From assembly GCA_033398695.1 (NCBI GenBank), contig CM065811.1, positions 116,049,501 to 116,113,500 of the forward strand: DNA of 64,000 nucleotides, read 5' to 3'. The translations under genes and the position numbers were made by a program. The notes beneath the pieces were generated by a model, which had not been told where the DNA came from, did no database searches, and worked only from the letters and a program-made list of their open reading frames with translations. Of this stretch, positions 1 through 11,112 are shown piece by piece. Every line of letters starts with the position of its first letter. The first letter of the stretch is position 1. This DNA is from Orobanche coerulescens. Its lineage: Eukaryota; Streptophyta; Magnoliopsida; Lamiales; Orobanchaceae.

Positions 1-1725
1 AGGGACACCTGTGCAAGAAACTGGAGCCGAACTTTCTGAAACACAAGTACAACCACCTCGTAGGTATAGTAGGGTGTCTCATTTACCTGAGAGGTATGGG
101 CTTGTGCACTTGGAGGAGCTGGGTCTCCATGAGGTTCCAAGTGATAGCCAAGAGACCGACCCGACGACCTATGACCAAGCGATGGCGGATGTAGACTCCT
201 CGAAATGGCGTGAAGCTATGGAAGCTGAGATAGACTAGATGCATGTCAATCAGGTCTGGACTCTAGTAGACTGCCCCAAGGGCATAGTGCCTATTGGGAA
301 CAAGTGGATCTACAATAGAAAGACTGATGGTGATGTCAAGGTTGACGCCTATAAGGCCAGGCTTGTGGCAAAGGGTTATACCCAGAAGGAAGGGATCGAT
401 TACCACGATACCTTCTCGCCCGTAGCCATGATCAAGTCTATTGGCATGATGCTTGCTATAGCTGCCTACCACGATTATGAGATATGGCAAATGGACGTAA
501 AGACGGCTTTCCTTAATGGATTCCTCGAGGAGGAAATCTATATGGAGCAGCCTAAAGGCTTTGTGTCCGAAGTCGATATTCAGAAAGTGTGCAAGCTTCA
601 GCGTTCCATTTATGGACTGAAGCAAGCGTCGCGTAGTTGGAACCTTCGTTTTGACGAGGTGATCAAAGAGTTTGACTTCGTGCAAAATGAAGAGGAACCT
701 TGTGTATACAAGAGGGTTAGTGGGAGCAAGATCGCATTCTTAGTACTATATGTAGATGACATTCTACTAATAGGAAATGATGTGGGAATGCTCAATTCTG
801 TGAAAGCTTGGCTTTCGAGTAATTTCTCCATGAAAGACTTGGGAGAAGCTACCTATATTCTTGGTATTCGACTCTACCGGGATAGAGCGAAGAGAACAAT
901 AGGTCTTTCCCAAGCCCTCTATATAGATAAAATCTTAAAGCGATTTAAGATGGATGATTCTAAAAGAGAGTTCCTACCGATGCGACATGGAATAAAACTC
1001 ACCTTGAAGATGTGTCCTCAAAATGAGGAACAACGAAAGGAAATGAGTAATATACCATATGCTTCGGTCGTGGGTAGCCTTATGTATGCTATGTTGTGTA
1101 CAAGACCTGACATCGCGCATGCTGTAAGCGTGGTGAGTAGGTTTCAGGCAAACCCAGGTAGGGAACATTGGACTGCTGTAAAGAACGTTCTCAAGTACTT
1201 AAGAAGGACTATAGATATGGTTCTTATGTATGGCGGTGGAGAATTGGATGTGGTGGGATTCACTGATTCGGACTTCCAAGGACTGAAGGACGACTCGATG
1301 TCCACTTCTGGCTACATATTTACTCTTAATGGAGGAGCAGTATCTTGGCGTAGTGCCAAGCAAAGCGCGACCGCGATTCCACATGTCAGTGAGTATCAAG
1401 CGGCCTCGGAGGCTTCCAGGAAGGGTTACGGATTAAGAAGTTTCGGGAGAACTTCAAGTGATACCATGTCTTTGGTTTGCTGTTCATGTCTTTGCGACAA
1501 CGACGGAGGTAGCGCAGCCAAGAGCCGAGGTTTCACACAAAGACCAAACATATTGAGAGGAAGTATCATCTCGTAAGAGAATTTGTTCGCAAGGGATACA
1601 TTGTGCTGCACAGAGTAGACTCGGCCGACAACGTCGCCGATCCACTGACCAAGCCACTTTCTCAGACTAGCTTGGAGCGTCATCTGGAGAACATGAGTAT
1701 TAGATACCATAGTGTGTGGCATTGA
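1..1725 (+). pseudogene. Ty1/copia pol 3' part (reverse transcriptase and RNase H), TE-A, broken
   Basis: This is the C-terminal half of a copia polyprotein. The reverse transcriptase is clear: [14 protein letters not shown] near 350-395, the [10 protein letters not shown] block near 490-520, SIYGLKQA near 607-630 and the catalytic YVDD near 750-760, followed by the DLGEATYILGI block. The RNase H region (TDSDFQGLKDD, STSGYIF, GGAVSWRSAKQ) starts near 1262. An in-frame TAG at 236-238 interrupts the N-terminal RT region. The frame is lost near 1400-1440 and recovered near 1530, where the RNase H tail resumes (KHIERKYHLVREF, NVADPLTKP) and ends at TGA 1723-1725. The polypurine tract and LTR follow directly. 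Gag, protease and integrase would lie left of the window. As written it cannot make an active polyprotein. The LTR start resembles Angela/Tork-type copia elements, but I am not sure of the clade. Confidence 0.93.
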
Positions 1726-1729
1726 GTGC

Positions 1730-1740
1730 AAGTGGGAGAT
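1730..1740 (+). other. polypurine tract of TE-A
   Basis: The purine-rich AAGTGGGAGAT directly precedes the LTR start TGTTAGGAGT. It is in the expected place and orientation to prime plus-strand DNA synthesis of a copia element. Confidence 0.85.
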
Positions 1741-3243
1741 TGTTAGGAGTATGCCCTCGAATGCCACTCAGAGGTTGTTGAGTGAGGGCATTGTGCTTGT
1801 AATTATGTAAACCATTTATATAAGGCAAATGAATGTTTCTTTATTTACTGGTAGTTATTGGCATTCCTAACTCGTAAATAAACATATAGAAACTAGTCCG
1901 GGTATTTGAGAGCAAAACGTTCCACTCCTTATTGGATAAGGGGTCGCTTTGGAAAGGTTATAGCTCAAATACTTAATCGTTCGCAAGTCGATGAAACTTG
2001 ATTGGGCGTTAAGTTTATGTGAAGACTTGTATGACGTGTTCTTTGACATGGAGAGTGCCTGTCGAACACTAATGGTTAGTGGGAGCACACGTTATAGGTA
2101 TGCTAATTGGATTAGTATACTCGAACCGACTCACCCTTGATTCGTCACACGGATTTCACTCCGGGACAGTCAATGACGGAATCGAAAGGTTGTGATAGGT
2201 ATTCGTGAACCTTCGACTTGAGGATTTAGTAGGGATGTGCTTGTGACGTCAAGATTTTCATTAGAGTAGTTCGACCCTGTCAACCGGAAGGCGGGAGTCA
2301 ACCTCGACGTGCATCTTGATGGGCAAGTAGCAGGTCCTACTGAATACCAAGATAGAATTCTTTCTCCCGTTAGTGAGCGGGTTATATGTCCTATGCGGTT
2401 ATTGGCAGATGAGATCATAAGTCTTTGGCCAAAGCATTGGAGCTAGTTGTATTAGATACACGACAGATCGATGATCTCGATTTGCATTAACGCATGCATA
2501 GCGTCAAGTACAAATAGGGTTTGACTGACCGTGACCCTATAACTTGATCGGGACATTTGAAAGAAGGGATTATACGTATACGGGTATTCACGACAGAATA
2601 GTTCTTGAATGATCCCAATCATTCGTTCTCAGTTGGGGTACAGTGTAGGCCGCCAGGCTGGCTAGGTAGTGCTACTACTCTTTGGTTCCTCCCATTGCTG
2701 ACTGAGACGGACCTACCGAGTCGTGCATTAGGATTGACGACAGAATGAATCAAGCTAATTCTCTCATTATGTGTATTAGATATTGGATATCTAAATTTGG
2801 GACATTAGATGTCTAAATCGATTTATTGGATAAATTGATTTACGGCCTAATGAATTAAATATATCACTAGGTGATTAATTTAATTCATGGATATAATTAT
2901 TTCTTGGAGAAATTAATTATGTTGTAATGTATTTGATATGATGAAATTAATTGGATTAATTAAACTATACAAATACATCGGGACGGAATTGGAGTTTATC
3001 TGTTTGGACTCTCGGGAGTCCGAAACGAACCGAACTCATCCATTTTCTCCATGGGCCACCCCCCCTCCATTTCTAGCCACCTTCCTTTTAGACTTATGTA
3101 TTCATTCTTTAATGAATGATAATTGTGGAGGTGGGGTTAGATTCCCACATGCATGAGTTGTTGCAAGTGGTGGGGAGTTGAATAAGAATGTGAAGATGAC
3201 TTTGATCTCACTACACTCAACTTTTGGAAGCCTTCCAACGTGA

Positions 3244-3275
<32 letters not shown>

Positions 3276-3753
3276 AACCATTTTTCTCAATTGTCTTCTT
3301 CATCTTCTTCATTCACTTCTTCTTCATTTTTCTTAGAGAAAATTGAGAGAAATTATTGAGAGAGATAGATATTCATACACTTAGAGTGATAATAATATCT
3401 AACAAGCTTCATCACCTAGCTCTAGTCGTATCCTCGGAGGATAGCAAGGTGTTGTCATTCCGTTCGTTTTTCCGGCGCGTGGCAAGTAAAGACGCGGTGC
3501 TTTCGGCGTTGGATCGTTCAAGGGCTTGAAGCGGAATAGATTCGTAGAGATCAAGCAAATCTTGGGGAATAGCTCAAGAGAAGGTTATCCATTTAATCAA
3601 CGGACTACGAGGGTATGTTTCTCGTATCTCTTGTATTTCGTTTTTGATATTCGTATATACGTAGCTCGATCGATCCTCGTAGGGATTCGGATCAAATTAA
3701 TTTTTGTTTTACCGCTTCCACTGAGCCTTCGTTTTAGGCACCGAATCCCAACA
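1741..3753 (+). mobile_element. 3' LTR of copia element TE-A
   Basis: The LTR starts TGTTAGGA and ends TCCCAACA. The two ends are inverted with one mismatch, and the length is 2013 bp. It holds a GA-rich microsatellite (3241-3275) and an AT-rich stretch around 2760-2970. Right after it the reading frame of another copia element resumes (TE-B), so TE-A is inserted inside TE-B pol. The 5' LTR is outside the window, so the 5-bp target duplication (probably TAATC, 3754-3758) cannot be confirmed here. Part of this LTR (about 2540-2970) is clearly similar to a fragment embedded in gypsy A at 26084-26480. Confidence 0.9.
3241..3275. repeat. (GA)n microsatellite inside the TE-A LTR
   Basis: A run of GA dinucleotides with one GATA interruption, followed by a CTT-rich stretch. 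Confidence 0.9.
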
Positions 3754-5294
3754 TAATCCAAAGACTATACAGGAAGCTTATGCTAGTCTTGATGCTCCTT
3801 TTTGGAAGGAAGCTATTTATAGTGAAATGGATCCCATCATGCAAAATTCTACTTGGGAACTGGTTGAACTTCTGCCAGGATGTAAGCCTTTAGGATGTAA
3901 ATGGATCCTAAAGAGGAAATACAAAGATGACTGGTCGATATACAAGTTTAAGGCCCGGCTTGTTGCCAAAGGGTTTAAACAGAAAGAAGGTTATAATTTC
4001 TTCGATACATATTCACCAGTAACCAGAATAACTTCCATTCGAGTGTTTATTGCTATTGTTGCATTGCCCAATCTTGAAATTCATCAAATGGATGTGAAAA
4101 CTGCATTCTTGAATGGTGAACTAGAAGAAGAAATTTATATGGAACAACCTGAAGGTTTCATTGCGCCTGGTCAGGAAAAGAAAGTGTGTAAACTGTTGAA
4201 GTCATTATATGGACTAAAACAAGCTCCTAAACAATGGCATATGAAGTTTGACACAATTATGTTGGAAAATGGATTCAAGATCAACGAATGTGACAAATGT
4301 GTGTATATTAAAGGCACACCGGAGTCATTTATCATAGTTTGTCTATATGTAGACGATATGTTGATCATGGGTAGTAGCAATGAAGTAATTGTAAATACAA
4401 AAAGGATGTTAAGTAGAAACTTCGACATGAAGGATTTGGGTTTAGCTGATTTAATTCTTGGAATTAAAATTATCAGAAAGTCAGAAGGTATATTCTTATC
4501 ACAATCTCATTATGTTGAGAAAGTGCTCAAGAAGTTTAACGCTTTTGATAGCCCACCTGTTAAAACACCTGTTGATACCAGTATTCACTTAAGTAAGAAC
4601 ATAGGTGATCCAGTGGCTCAAGTCGAATATTCAAGAGTAATCAGAAGCCTGATGTACATTACAAATTGTACACGGCCAGACTTGGCATTTGCTGTAAACA
4701 AGTTGAGCAGGTTCATGAGTAATCCGAGTAAAGAGCACTGGAATGCACTGACTAGGGTTTTAAGATACTTAAAGTACACCCTAAGTTATGGGCTATTTTA
4801 TAGTAATTATCCTGCAGTTTTGGAAGGATATACAGATGCTAATTGGATTTCAGACTCGAAAGACTCTCACTCTACAAGTGGGTATGTATTTACTATTGGG
4901 GGTGGAGCTATATCTTGGAAATCAAGCAAGCAGATTTGTATAGCCCGATCCACCATGGAATCGGAATTATAGCTCTAGATAAAGCTGGAGAAGAAGATGA
5001 ATGGCTTCGTAACTTTCTTGAGGATATTCCATGCTGGAAAAAGCCTGTGCCGAGTGTTATGATCCATTGCGATAGCCAAGCTGCAATTGGAAGAGCACAG
5101 AGCCTTATGTATAATGATAAATCTCGACACATTCGTCGGAGACATAATACCGTGCGACAATTGATCAAAAATGGAGTTATATCTATTGACTATGTGAGGT
5201 CAAATGTTAATTTGGCGGACCACTCACAAAAGGTCTGAATAGAGATCAATTTCATAAACTGCTAGAGGGAATGAGATTAAAATCCACATCTTGA
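3754..5294 (+). pseudogene. Ty1/copia pol 3' part (RT and RNase H), TE-B, broken
   Basis: The frame opens at the right edge of the TE-A LTR, in the N-terminal RT region ([15 protein letters not shown]). Domain blocks follow in order: [14 protein letters not shown] (about 3955), [11 protein letters not shown] (about 4090), [12 protein letters not shown] (about 4200), catalytic YVDDM (about 4348), [11 protein letters not shown], then RNase H with [13 protein letters not shown] (about 4830) and STSGYVF. The frame breaks at TAG 4970-4972. It continues in another frame with ALDKAGEEDEWLRNFL, HCDSQAAIGRAQS and RHIRRRHNT, and shifts again near 5220 inside the conserved LADPLTK-type motif. The C-terminal tail ends at TGA 5292-5294. 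The upstream gag, protease and integrase of this element must lie beyond TE-A, outside the window. This is clearly a different copia family from TE-A. Confidence 0.93.
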
Positions 5295-5842
5295 AAGAAT
5301 AATCATAGTGGTAACCCAACCTTGAAGACTGGAGATCCCAGAAACTTGGTTCAATGGGAAAACAAAGTTATGAAAGTTCTATTGAAAAAGCGCTTATAAT
5401 AAATCCATCCCTATAGTGCAAAATAAGTGCGGAGTCCTATAATTGTGGTGAGGTTAAGTCTCTGAACTTTTAATGGTTCCTTGTCCTTGGAAAGGAGAAG
5501 TATTGCAGGATACTTTATAAAAGGAGGCCACCTATCTAAGTGTGAGGACGGGCCGCCTCGAATAAACACTTAGGAAACCAAGATGTTGTCCATGGCCAAA
5601 ACGGACACAACTATGAGAACGGAAGGTGTTGAGACATTGTTGTGTAAGTGTCGTTGACTCGGTATACACCAAGGAGAATTAGTTCAAGGCACAGTGTCCA
5701 CTAAGCCGGCGGTATATCCGTGATATTTTACTAAGGAAGGTTCAAAGCCACAAACTACCTTTCCACATGAAGCAATGTTTTACAGAAACTGGGTATGTGA
5801 GTCTGCATTCATGCATGCATTTATTTTCACTCATGTGGGGAT
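5295..5842 (+). other. untranslated 3' internal region of TE-B with polypurine tract
   Basis: There is no coding signal. The stretch ends with the purine-rich CATGTGGGGAT (5832-5842) directly before the LTR start, which fits a polypurine tract. Confidence 0.7.
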
Positions 5843-6094
5843 TGTTGGAAATTGATTTTAGAAAAATGAATTTTAACTCACTTTAAAACCAATAATGATA
5901 AAATATTTAATTCTTGGGAATTAAATAATAAATTGTGAATCTACGCTTCGAGAAGATGAACGTAGGCTTTTATCTTTCTCAAAACCGATTTTCGGTGAGT
6001 GAGAAATAAATGATTAAAGTTGGTCATTTAATTGAAAATGTAAAGAGTTAACGAGGTTTGAAAACCCATCTGATAGTTGGGTTGAAACCTGCCT

Positions 6095-6345
6095 GATCTG
6101 AAAGCTGTCTGATCTAAAAGCTGTTTGATCTAAAAGTATGCGATCGAAAAGCCGTCGATCTAGAAATTTATCGATCTAGAAGCCGTATCGATCGATAGTT
6201 AATTTGAAAGGTATGTCGATCTAGAAGTTGTCGATCTAGAAGGCATCGATCTGAAAATGTCTGATCTAGAAGCTGTCTGATCTAGAAGTTGTCTGATCTA
6301 GAAGTTGTCTGATCTAGAAACTGTCTGATCTAAAAACTGTCTGAT
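6095..6345 (+). repeat. degenerate tandem repeat (TGATCTAGAAG unit) in U3 of TE-B
   Basis: About 14 imperfect copies of a 16-20 bp unit built on [TC]GATCTAGAAG(C/T)TGTC. The core GATC is often embedded in the palindrome CTAG or in TCGATCTAGA. The first copies read GATCTAAAAG and the later ones GATCTAGAAG. Confidence 0.85.
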
Positions 6346-6530
6346 CTGATATTTGGGCTAAACCTATTTGATCTGATATTTGGGGCTAAACTCATCTGAT
6401 CTGATATTTGGGGCTGAACCCACCTGATCTCATATTTGGGGCTGAACCCACCTGATCTCATATTTGGGGCTGAACCTATCTGATCTGATATTTGGGCGTA
6501 ATCCATCTGATCTGATATTTGGTCTCGTCT
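6346..6530 (+). repeat. tandem repeat of about 30 bp in U3 of TE-B
   Basis: Six to seven imperfect copies of a unit containing CTGATCTGATATTTGGGGCT and then GAACCCAC or a variant. The block follows the shorter repeat directly and shares its CTGATCT core, so one may have grown out of the other. Confidence 0.85.
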
Positions 6531-6706
6531 GAAATGAGGCAGGTTGAGAACTTAGCTTGTGGAATATGACTCTTCACACTCCATAATGTAACGTCCGTAT
6601 TAAATGAGAATATTTATGGAGGTAACTCTTGAGCTAGAGGATTAAAGAGAATTAATGGCACTTTAATTTGTTGTAACTCCCCACCTGATGGAGTGGAATT
6701 GGACCC

Positions 6707-6716
6707 TATAAAAGGG
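6707..6716 (+). promoter_or_regulatory. TATA box of the TE-B LTR
   Basis: CTATAAAAGG lies about 175 bp downstream of the repeat block, which is the usual U3/R arrangement of an LTR promoter. Confidence 0.75.
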
Positions 6717-7059
6717 GGTCTTATGCATTTCATTTCATACAATTAGATAGAAAAAATACAACCATACATATTGCAGCATATTTCCCTCTTGTTTCGTGCC
6801 CAGTTTCCAGCACTTGAACGTTCGCCGGAGTTCTGAGTTTTGGAGAGTATCTAACTCAGAAACATATAGCAGTTGTATCTTGGGGACATATTGCGTGAGC
6901 CGTCTGCTCTTATACGGGAGCAAAATTGTCTTACAGAAAGAGTTATTTCGCCTCTGCTAAAGTTGTAATTTTAATTTAGCTTTTTAATTTATCAAGATTG
7001 TAATAGGTTGTCTTTCTTTTAGTGTAATTACATTGTTGGAAATTCACACAGAACCAACA

Positions 7060-7893
7060 GCAATAACAGCAGTATTAATGCTCAAATTTGTTTTGTTTTT
7101 AAGAATGCTATTCATGCTAGCTTAATCCTCAAATTTGTGAAGATTTTCTAACAATTTGAAGCAGTGTAATAATTTTACTAGATTTTCTAATCCTTTGAAA
7201 CAAAACAGTAATGTTACTGCATTTCTAAGTCTGGGTTTGGCTAGGCACTTTGTAATGTATGATTCATGATTAATGTAGTGCTTGAAGTGGACAGCCTACA
7301 GAAGCTGTGCTCATCCCTGGAACCAATTCTTCGTGGAGTGGTAAGATAATTCCATTTTGGTATATTGTGGATACTTATTCACTCTTACCTATATTTTTTT
7401 TTGATACCGAGGTTCCAAGCTTATACCTGACTAATGTTCGGGATAACTTTCCCGGTCCAGTACTGCTACCAGTTAAATCGCGAGACGTGTATCTGGCTCC
7501 CAGGTTCTTAATTATCCTCAACTACCGCACACAAGAAGTCGTCCTCCAAGTGATTGCTCCATGCTGGACCCCTTCAAATCCAACCGCAGGGTCCCACTGA
7601 GATCTGGCCTCCCACACTGCCGCTTGAACTTATACTTGTGCCCATTATAGTAGGAATTATCGATTTTGTCAGTACTATATAGTAAATAGACTGGAATATA
7701 TGCTATTGCATAGGTAATTATCTTAGTTATTTGACTAAAGTTGGTGTAGCCAACAACGCAAGGGCAATGGTGTCACTCAAGACTTCTGTCGAGCAGTTGG
7801 TGTTTAAATTAACAGAAATATGAAATACTACCATGAGAAGCGATAGGAAAGCATGTTGTATTAAAAGACTAAACCTTTTGATGTTTCGGCCAG
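7060..7893. other. unassigned DNA flanking TE-B, with a GC-balanced patch at about 7400-7620
   Basis: Most of this stretch is AT-rich with no recognisable domain. Between about 7400 and 7620 the base composition becomes balanced. A plus-strand frame is open from 7307 to 7600, and a minus-strand frame is partly open over the same patch. I do not recognise either translation. It could be a remnant of a host exon, an organelle-derived insert or chance. TE-B inserted next to it. Confidence 0.3.
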
Positions 7894-7970
7894 AGATGTG
7901 TTGGAGATGAAGAGATGAACAGAGGAAAGGTTTAGCAACGATGTGTTGGAGATGAAGAGATGCAATGAGG
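7894..7970. repeat. two-copy direct repeat of about 46 bp
   Basis: GATGTGTTGGAGATGAAGAG occurs at about 7894 and again at about 7940. The flanking bases are partly shared, giving two tandem imperfect copies. Confidence 0.75.
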
Positions 7971-8620
7971 AGCATAGACGGATCCTGATACGAATTATCC
8001 GGGAGAGGCGGATACGTATCGTTCGGAGTGTGCGTAGGAATATCGTAGCGGAAGTCTTTTTACGAATATGGAGTTTTTCGGATGTATTTTGTGGGAGTAA
8101 TATCGAATATGACGATGAAAATTCGAACAAATGAAAAATGGAAGTAATATCGGAAAAGTGATAATATCGATCAAGAAGTCTTGTGCGATCAAGAACAAGG
8201 GATTATCGAATTAGACCTATAACTCGATAAGGTGATTTCTTCCCAAGACCTATTGAGAATCAATCGGATTAATATTCGAAAACGCGCCGAATAAAAATCA
8301 AGTTTCGGTGAAAAGCATTCACCAAGAATAGAAAACACAATGTGTATTCTTATACTTCAACATTCATAATACAATCTCATTACAAGGCTAATCAACTCCT
8401 ACTTATAGGAGGTGAAGTCTCCTACTACTAAGGAAACAAACAAAAAAAATAAAATAATTCAAAGATTATAAAATCTTTGAATAATCCAAACAAATCAACA
8501 TAAAATACAAACAAGGAACATAAAATCACAAAATGGGGAAAACATAATCCCTAAAATATGTAAAAAGGAAAAGAGAAGTCAAAAATACAAAAAAGTGTAT
8601 AAAATAAGTGGGCTGTCGGC

Positions 8621-9040
8621 AGAACTCGACCGTGTCCCGTGACACGGCCGCGGCGCGGTCGACAGGCGCCGGCAGGGACTCGACCGTGTCCGCTTGACAC
8701 GGTCGCGGCGTGACAGCAACGTCTGACAGTGACTCGGCACGGGCGCGGCGTGACAAGGACCGGCAGTGACTCGACCGTGCGGCGTGACAAGGACGTTTGG
8801 CAGGACTCGCACGGCGCGCGCGACAAGGACCGGCGGCTTCGGCCGTGCGGCGTGACAAGGACGTTTGGCGAGACTCGATCGTGTCTGGAACACGGTCGGG
8901 CGTCGGGCGATGGGTTTCGGTAGTTGTGGGCGAGTAGGACTCGACCGTGTCTCCTGGCACGGTCGGGTTCGGCTGACAGCGACCTTGGCTGTTCCGGACG
9001 AGCAAGACTCGACCGTTCCGGACGACACGGTCGAGTCCGG
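8621..9040. repeat. array of GC-rich hairpins, GACTCGACCGTGTC / GACACGGTCG
   Basis: At least five inverted-repeat units begin near 8623, 8677, 8871, 8937 and 9006. Each has ACTCGACCGTGTC, a 4-7 base loop and GACACGGTCG or a close variant. The last is a perfect stem of GACTCGACCGT and ACGGTCGAGTC. Degenerate half-units fill the gaps between them. Confidence 0.85.
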
Positions 9041-9055
9041 CCGGCAGTGCTCGGC

Positions 9056-9137
9056 ATTTTCCGGCAGGCGTGACTTTTTCCGGCAGGCTGGATATTTTCC
9101 GGCCGGTTGGACATTTTCCAACAGGTTGGACATTCTT
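9056..9137. repeat. short tandem repeat, about 19-20 bp, four imperfect copies
   Basis: The unit TTTTCCGGCAGGCTGGATA repeats with variation (TTTTCCGGCCGGTTGGACA, then TTTTCCAACAGGTTGGACA). It directly follows the hairpin array. Confidence 0.8.
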
Positions 9138-9330
9138 TTTACGTCTTATGTCCGTTTTCTCGCCTAAAAATGTCGTCGTATGTGCAGGACGTGTCGTAAG
9201 GCCATTTATGTCGATCCGTGCTTCGTTTTCTTTATTTGGACTACTCAATTTCGTATCAGATCCAGCACTAAATTTCTACTGGTGCATCCGAAAAACATGG
9301 TCGGTTTTGAAGAGTGCAACTTGTGCCTCA

Positions 9331-10054
9331 TAGAGCTTTCGATTTTTTAGGATCAATGATAATTTTTCTACACAAAAAAATGACAAAAAAAAATCTAATA
9401 TTGTAGTTTGGCCCGTGATTAAATATTATGTTTATTAAAGTTCTAATCTTCATTGAGTTTTATTTTAATAAAAATAAAACAAATAACTTGAAAAGCTAAC
9501 TTATTTGATTAGGATTCTTCAATTCAATAGTTAGCTTTTTATTTGAAGTTTGGTTAATTGCTATATGCTCCCATATTTATAATATATTCTTTTTTATATA
9601 TGTATTTAATACTAAAATTTTGATACATATATAAAAATATATTCGAGAGTTTTTTGTAGGACCATATCTAAGATTTTGCACAGTAAGATATGATGTGAAC
9701 ACTCAAATTGATTCAATCAAAAATAAAAATAATTAATCTCACAAACCAATACAAACACTATCAAATATAGATAAAAAATAACAGGGGAGGGGGTGTTTTT
9801 CTCCAAAAAAAATGGTGCACCACCATGTTAAGGGTGGGTCCGCATATGATGAAGAGGTTTAATATGAGATAATTGATAGCAGGGATTTAATTAATTTTAG
9901 TGTTGATTTTATAGATTGGCATTAATTTTCACAGTTTCCTTTGTTAAATAACAGGTTATGGTTTTGTTTAGTTTTAGTTAGTAGATTTTAGGTGTGATAT
10001 TAATTTTAATTGTTTTTTTATGGATGATCTAATAGGATAGGAGGATGTTTATTA
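9331..10054. other. AT-rich intergenic DNA, nothing recognised
   Basis: A low-complexity AT-rich stretch with stops in all frames and no clear repeat structure. Confidence 0.6.
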
Positions 10055-10250
10055 GAGGGGTGATAGAGCAACACCCTGAACCACATCTTCATATACATCC
10101 CGTGCTTTATGGGTGTTGTACCGCATACTTTATAGATAAAATATTCATAATAATATTATAATAAAATCAATAGTAAAACACGCGGTACAACACCCATAAA
10201 ACACGGGTGTGTTTGGAGGTGTGGTTTAGGGTGTTGCTCTATCATTTCTC
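10055..10250. mobile_element. inverted-repeat element 1 (MITE), possibly MULE-derived
   Basis: The arms are inverted over about 70 bp: GATAGAGCAACACCCT on the left matches its complement on the right, and TGGGTGTTGTACCGC matches GCGGTACAACACCCA. They are separated by an AT-rich centre. The right end, read inward, is GAGAAATGATA, the same as the MULE termini in this window. TAGAGGG lies on both sides and may be a target duplication, but the boundary is not sharp. Confidence 0.75.
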
Positions 10251-10371
10251 CTAGAGGGATCTGTAAAAAAAAAAAAGAATCGATCCTTTTAGATAATTGA
10301 TTGGAGGCACCAATATTAATTTTGGCAGCAGTATTACTTCTGGCGTGTTTCCATAAGTATCGATTGAAATT

Positions 10372-10515
10372 AGGACTGGGATCCTCTGCAGCACAGCACG
10401 GTGCTGCATCCCAGTCGTTAGATTACACACACTCACACAGGTGTGTGTGCGCGTGTCGAATCGCATGGTGCAGTGCAGCACAGCACCGTGCTGCACTGCA
10501 GATGATCCCAGCCCT
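10372..10515. mobile_element. inverted-repeat element 2 (small foldback)
   Basis: The ends AGGACTGGGATCCTCTGCAG and CTGCAGATGATCCCAGCCCT are inverted. Each arm also contains its own palindrome around GCAGCACAGCACGGTGCTGC. A CA/TG-rich centre separates the arms. No transposase is encoded. Confidence 0.7.
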
Positions 10516-10785
10516 TGAAATTATGCTAACACAGTTGGGTTTGGCTAAAATAAAAAGTGGAGTCTTGTCCCACATCGGTAAAAAAAGAAAAAGTGGAGTG
10601 GTCACCATATCTATAAAAAGAGTCCAAAGCTTTAATTTTTAAATGCACCAATTAAATACACTTAATATGATATTAAGTGTATTCCCATAAATATGATATT
10701 AACATGTTACTAACATTAATATGAATGCTCATACTATTATAGATGGAAATTATGCTATTATGATTGGTTTTCATATATATGATAA

Positions 10786-10961
10786 GAGTAATAGTACACA
10801 TACGCAAATGCACACAAAAACACACCCCTGTTTTGTAGGAGTTGTACCGAGTACTTTATAGGTAGTAGAGATGTTAAATAATATTATGATAAAAAATTTG
10901 TAGGGTACCCGGTACAACCCCTACAAAGCAGGGGTGTGTATTTTTGTACGTAGTATTACTC
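10786..10961. mobile_element. inverted-repeat element 3 (MITE related to element 1)
   Basis: The ends are GAGTAATAGTAC and GTAGTATTACTC. The inner arms ACACACCCCTGTTTTGTAGG and CTACAAAGCAGGGGTGTGT are inverted, and GTTGTACCG faces CGGTACAAC. The centre (GTACYGMRTACTTTATAG, then ATAATATTAT) is shared with element 1, so the two are family members. Confidence 0.75.
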
Positions 10962-11072
10962 ATATGGTAATTAGCATTTGTTTGTTTCCATAAGTGAGAC
11001 TTTTTCCATAAATTGTGGTGAGACTTTTACATTTAATTGTTGTCTTTTTTTTTTTTTAAATTATTAGGTAAT

Positions 11073-11112
11073 AAATTTTAGAGTAAACTACGATTTTATT
11101 CCATGTGGTTTT
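11073..11112. repeat. solitary end fragment of the foldback element
   Basis: About 38 bases (AAATTTTAGAGTAAACTACG, then ATTTTATTCCATGTGGTTT) match the outer end of the right arm of the foldback element at 19620-19660, in inverted orientation. Nothing else of that element follows. Confidence 0.7.

Larger units (their letters stand above)
5843..7059 (+). mobile_element. 3' LTR of copia element TE-B
   Basis: The 1217-bp LTR begins TGTTGG and ends CCAACA, a perfect 6-bp inverted terminal repeat. It has a strong TATA box (6707-6716) and two blocks of tandem repeats in its U3. The sequence after 7059 no longer looks like the element. Confidence 0.88.
8150..9330 (-). mobile_element. probable LTR or U3-rich retroelement fragment, minus strand
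   Basis: On the minus strand, the GC-rich hairpin array (8621-9040) is followed by an AT-rich stretch and a TATA-like CTATAAGTAGG (complement of about 8399-8410). A transcribed-looking T/G-rich leader comes next. This resembles the U3/TATA/R layout of the other LTRs here. I cannot define the ends. Long open frames on both strands between 8526 and 9333 come from the GC-rich repeats and have no domain. A primer-binding-site-like TATCAGATCC near 9252 on the plus strand would argue for the opposite orientation, so orientation is uncertain. Confidence 0.35.

Noticed and set aside
263..685. Minus-strand frames within the copia and gypsy pol regions
   Set aside because: They are antisense shadows of clear RT/RNase H coding sequence.
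8526..9333. Overlapping long open frames on both strands (up to 240 codons)
   Set aside because: They arise from the GC-rich hairpin repeats. The translations are Arg/Pro/Ser-rich with no domain, and three frames are open over the same stretch.
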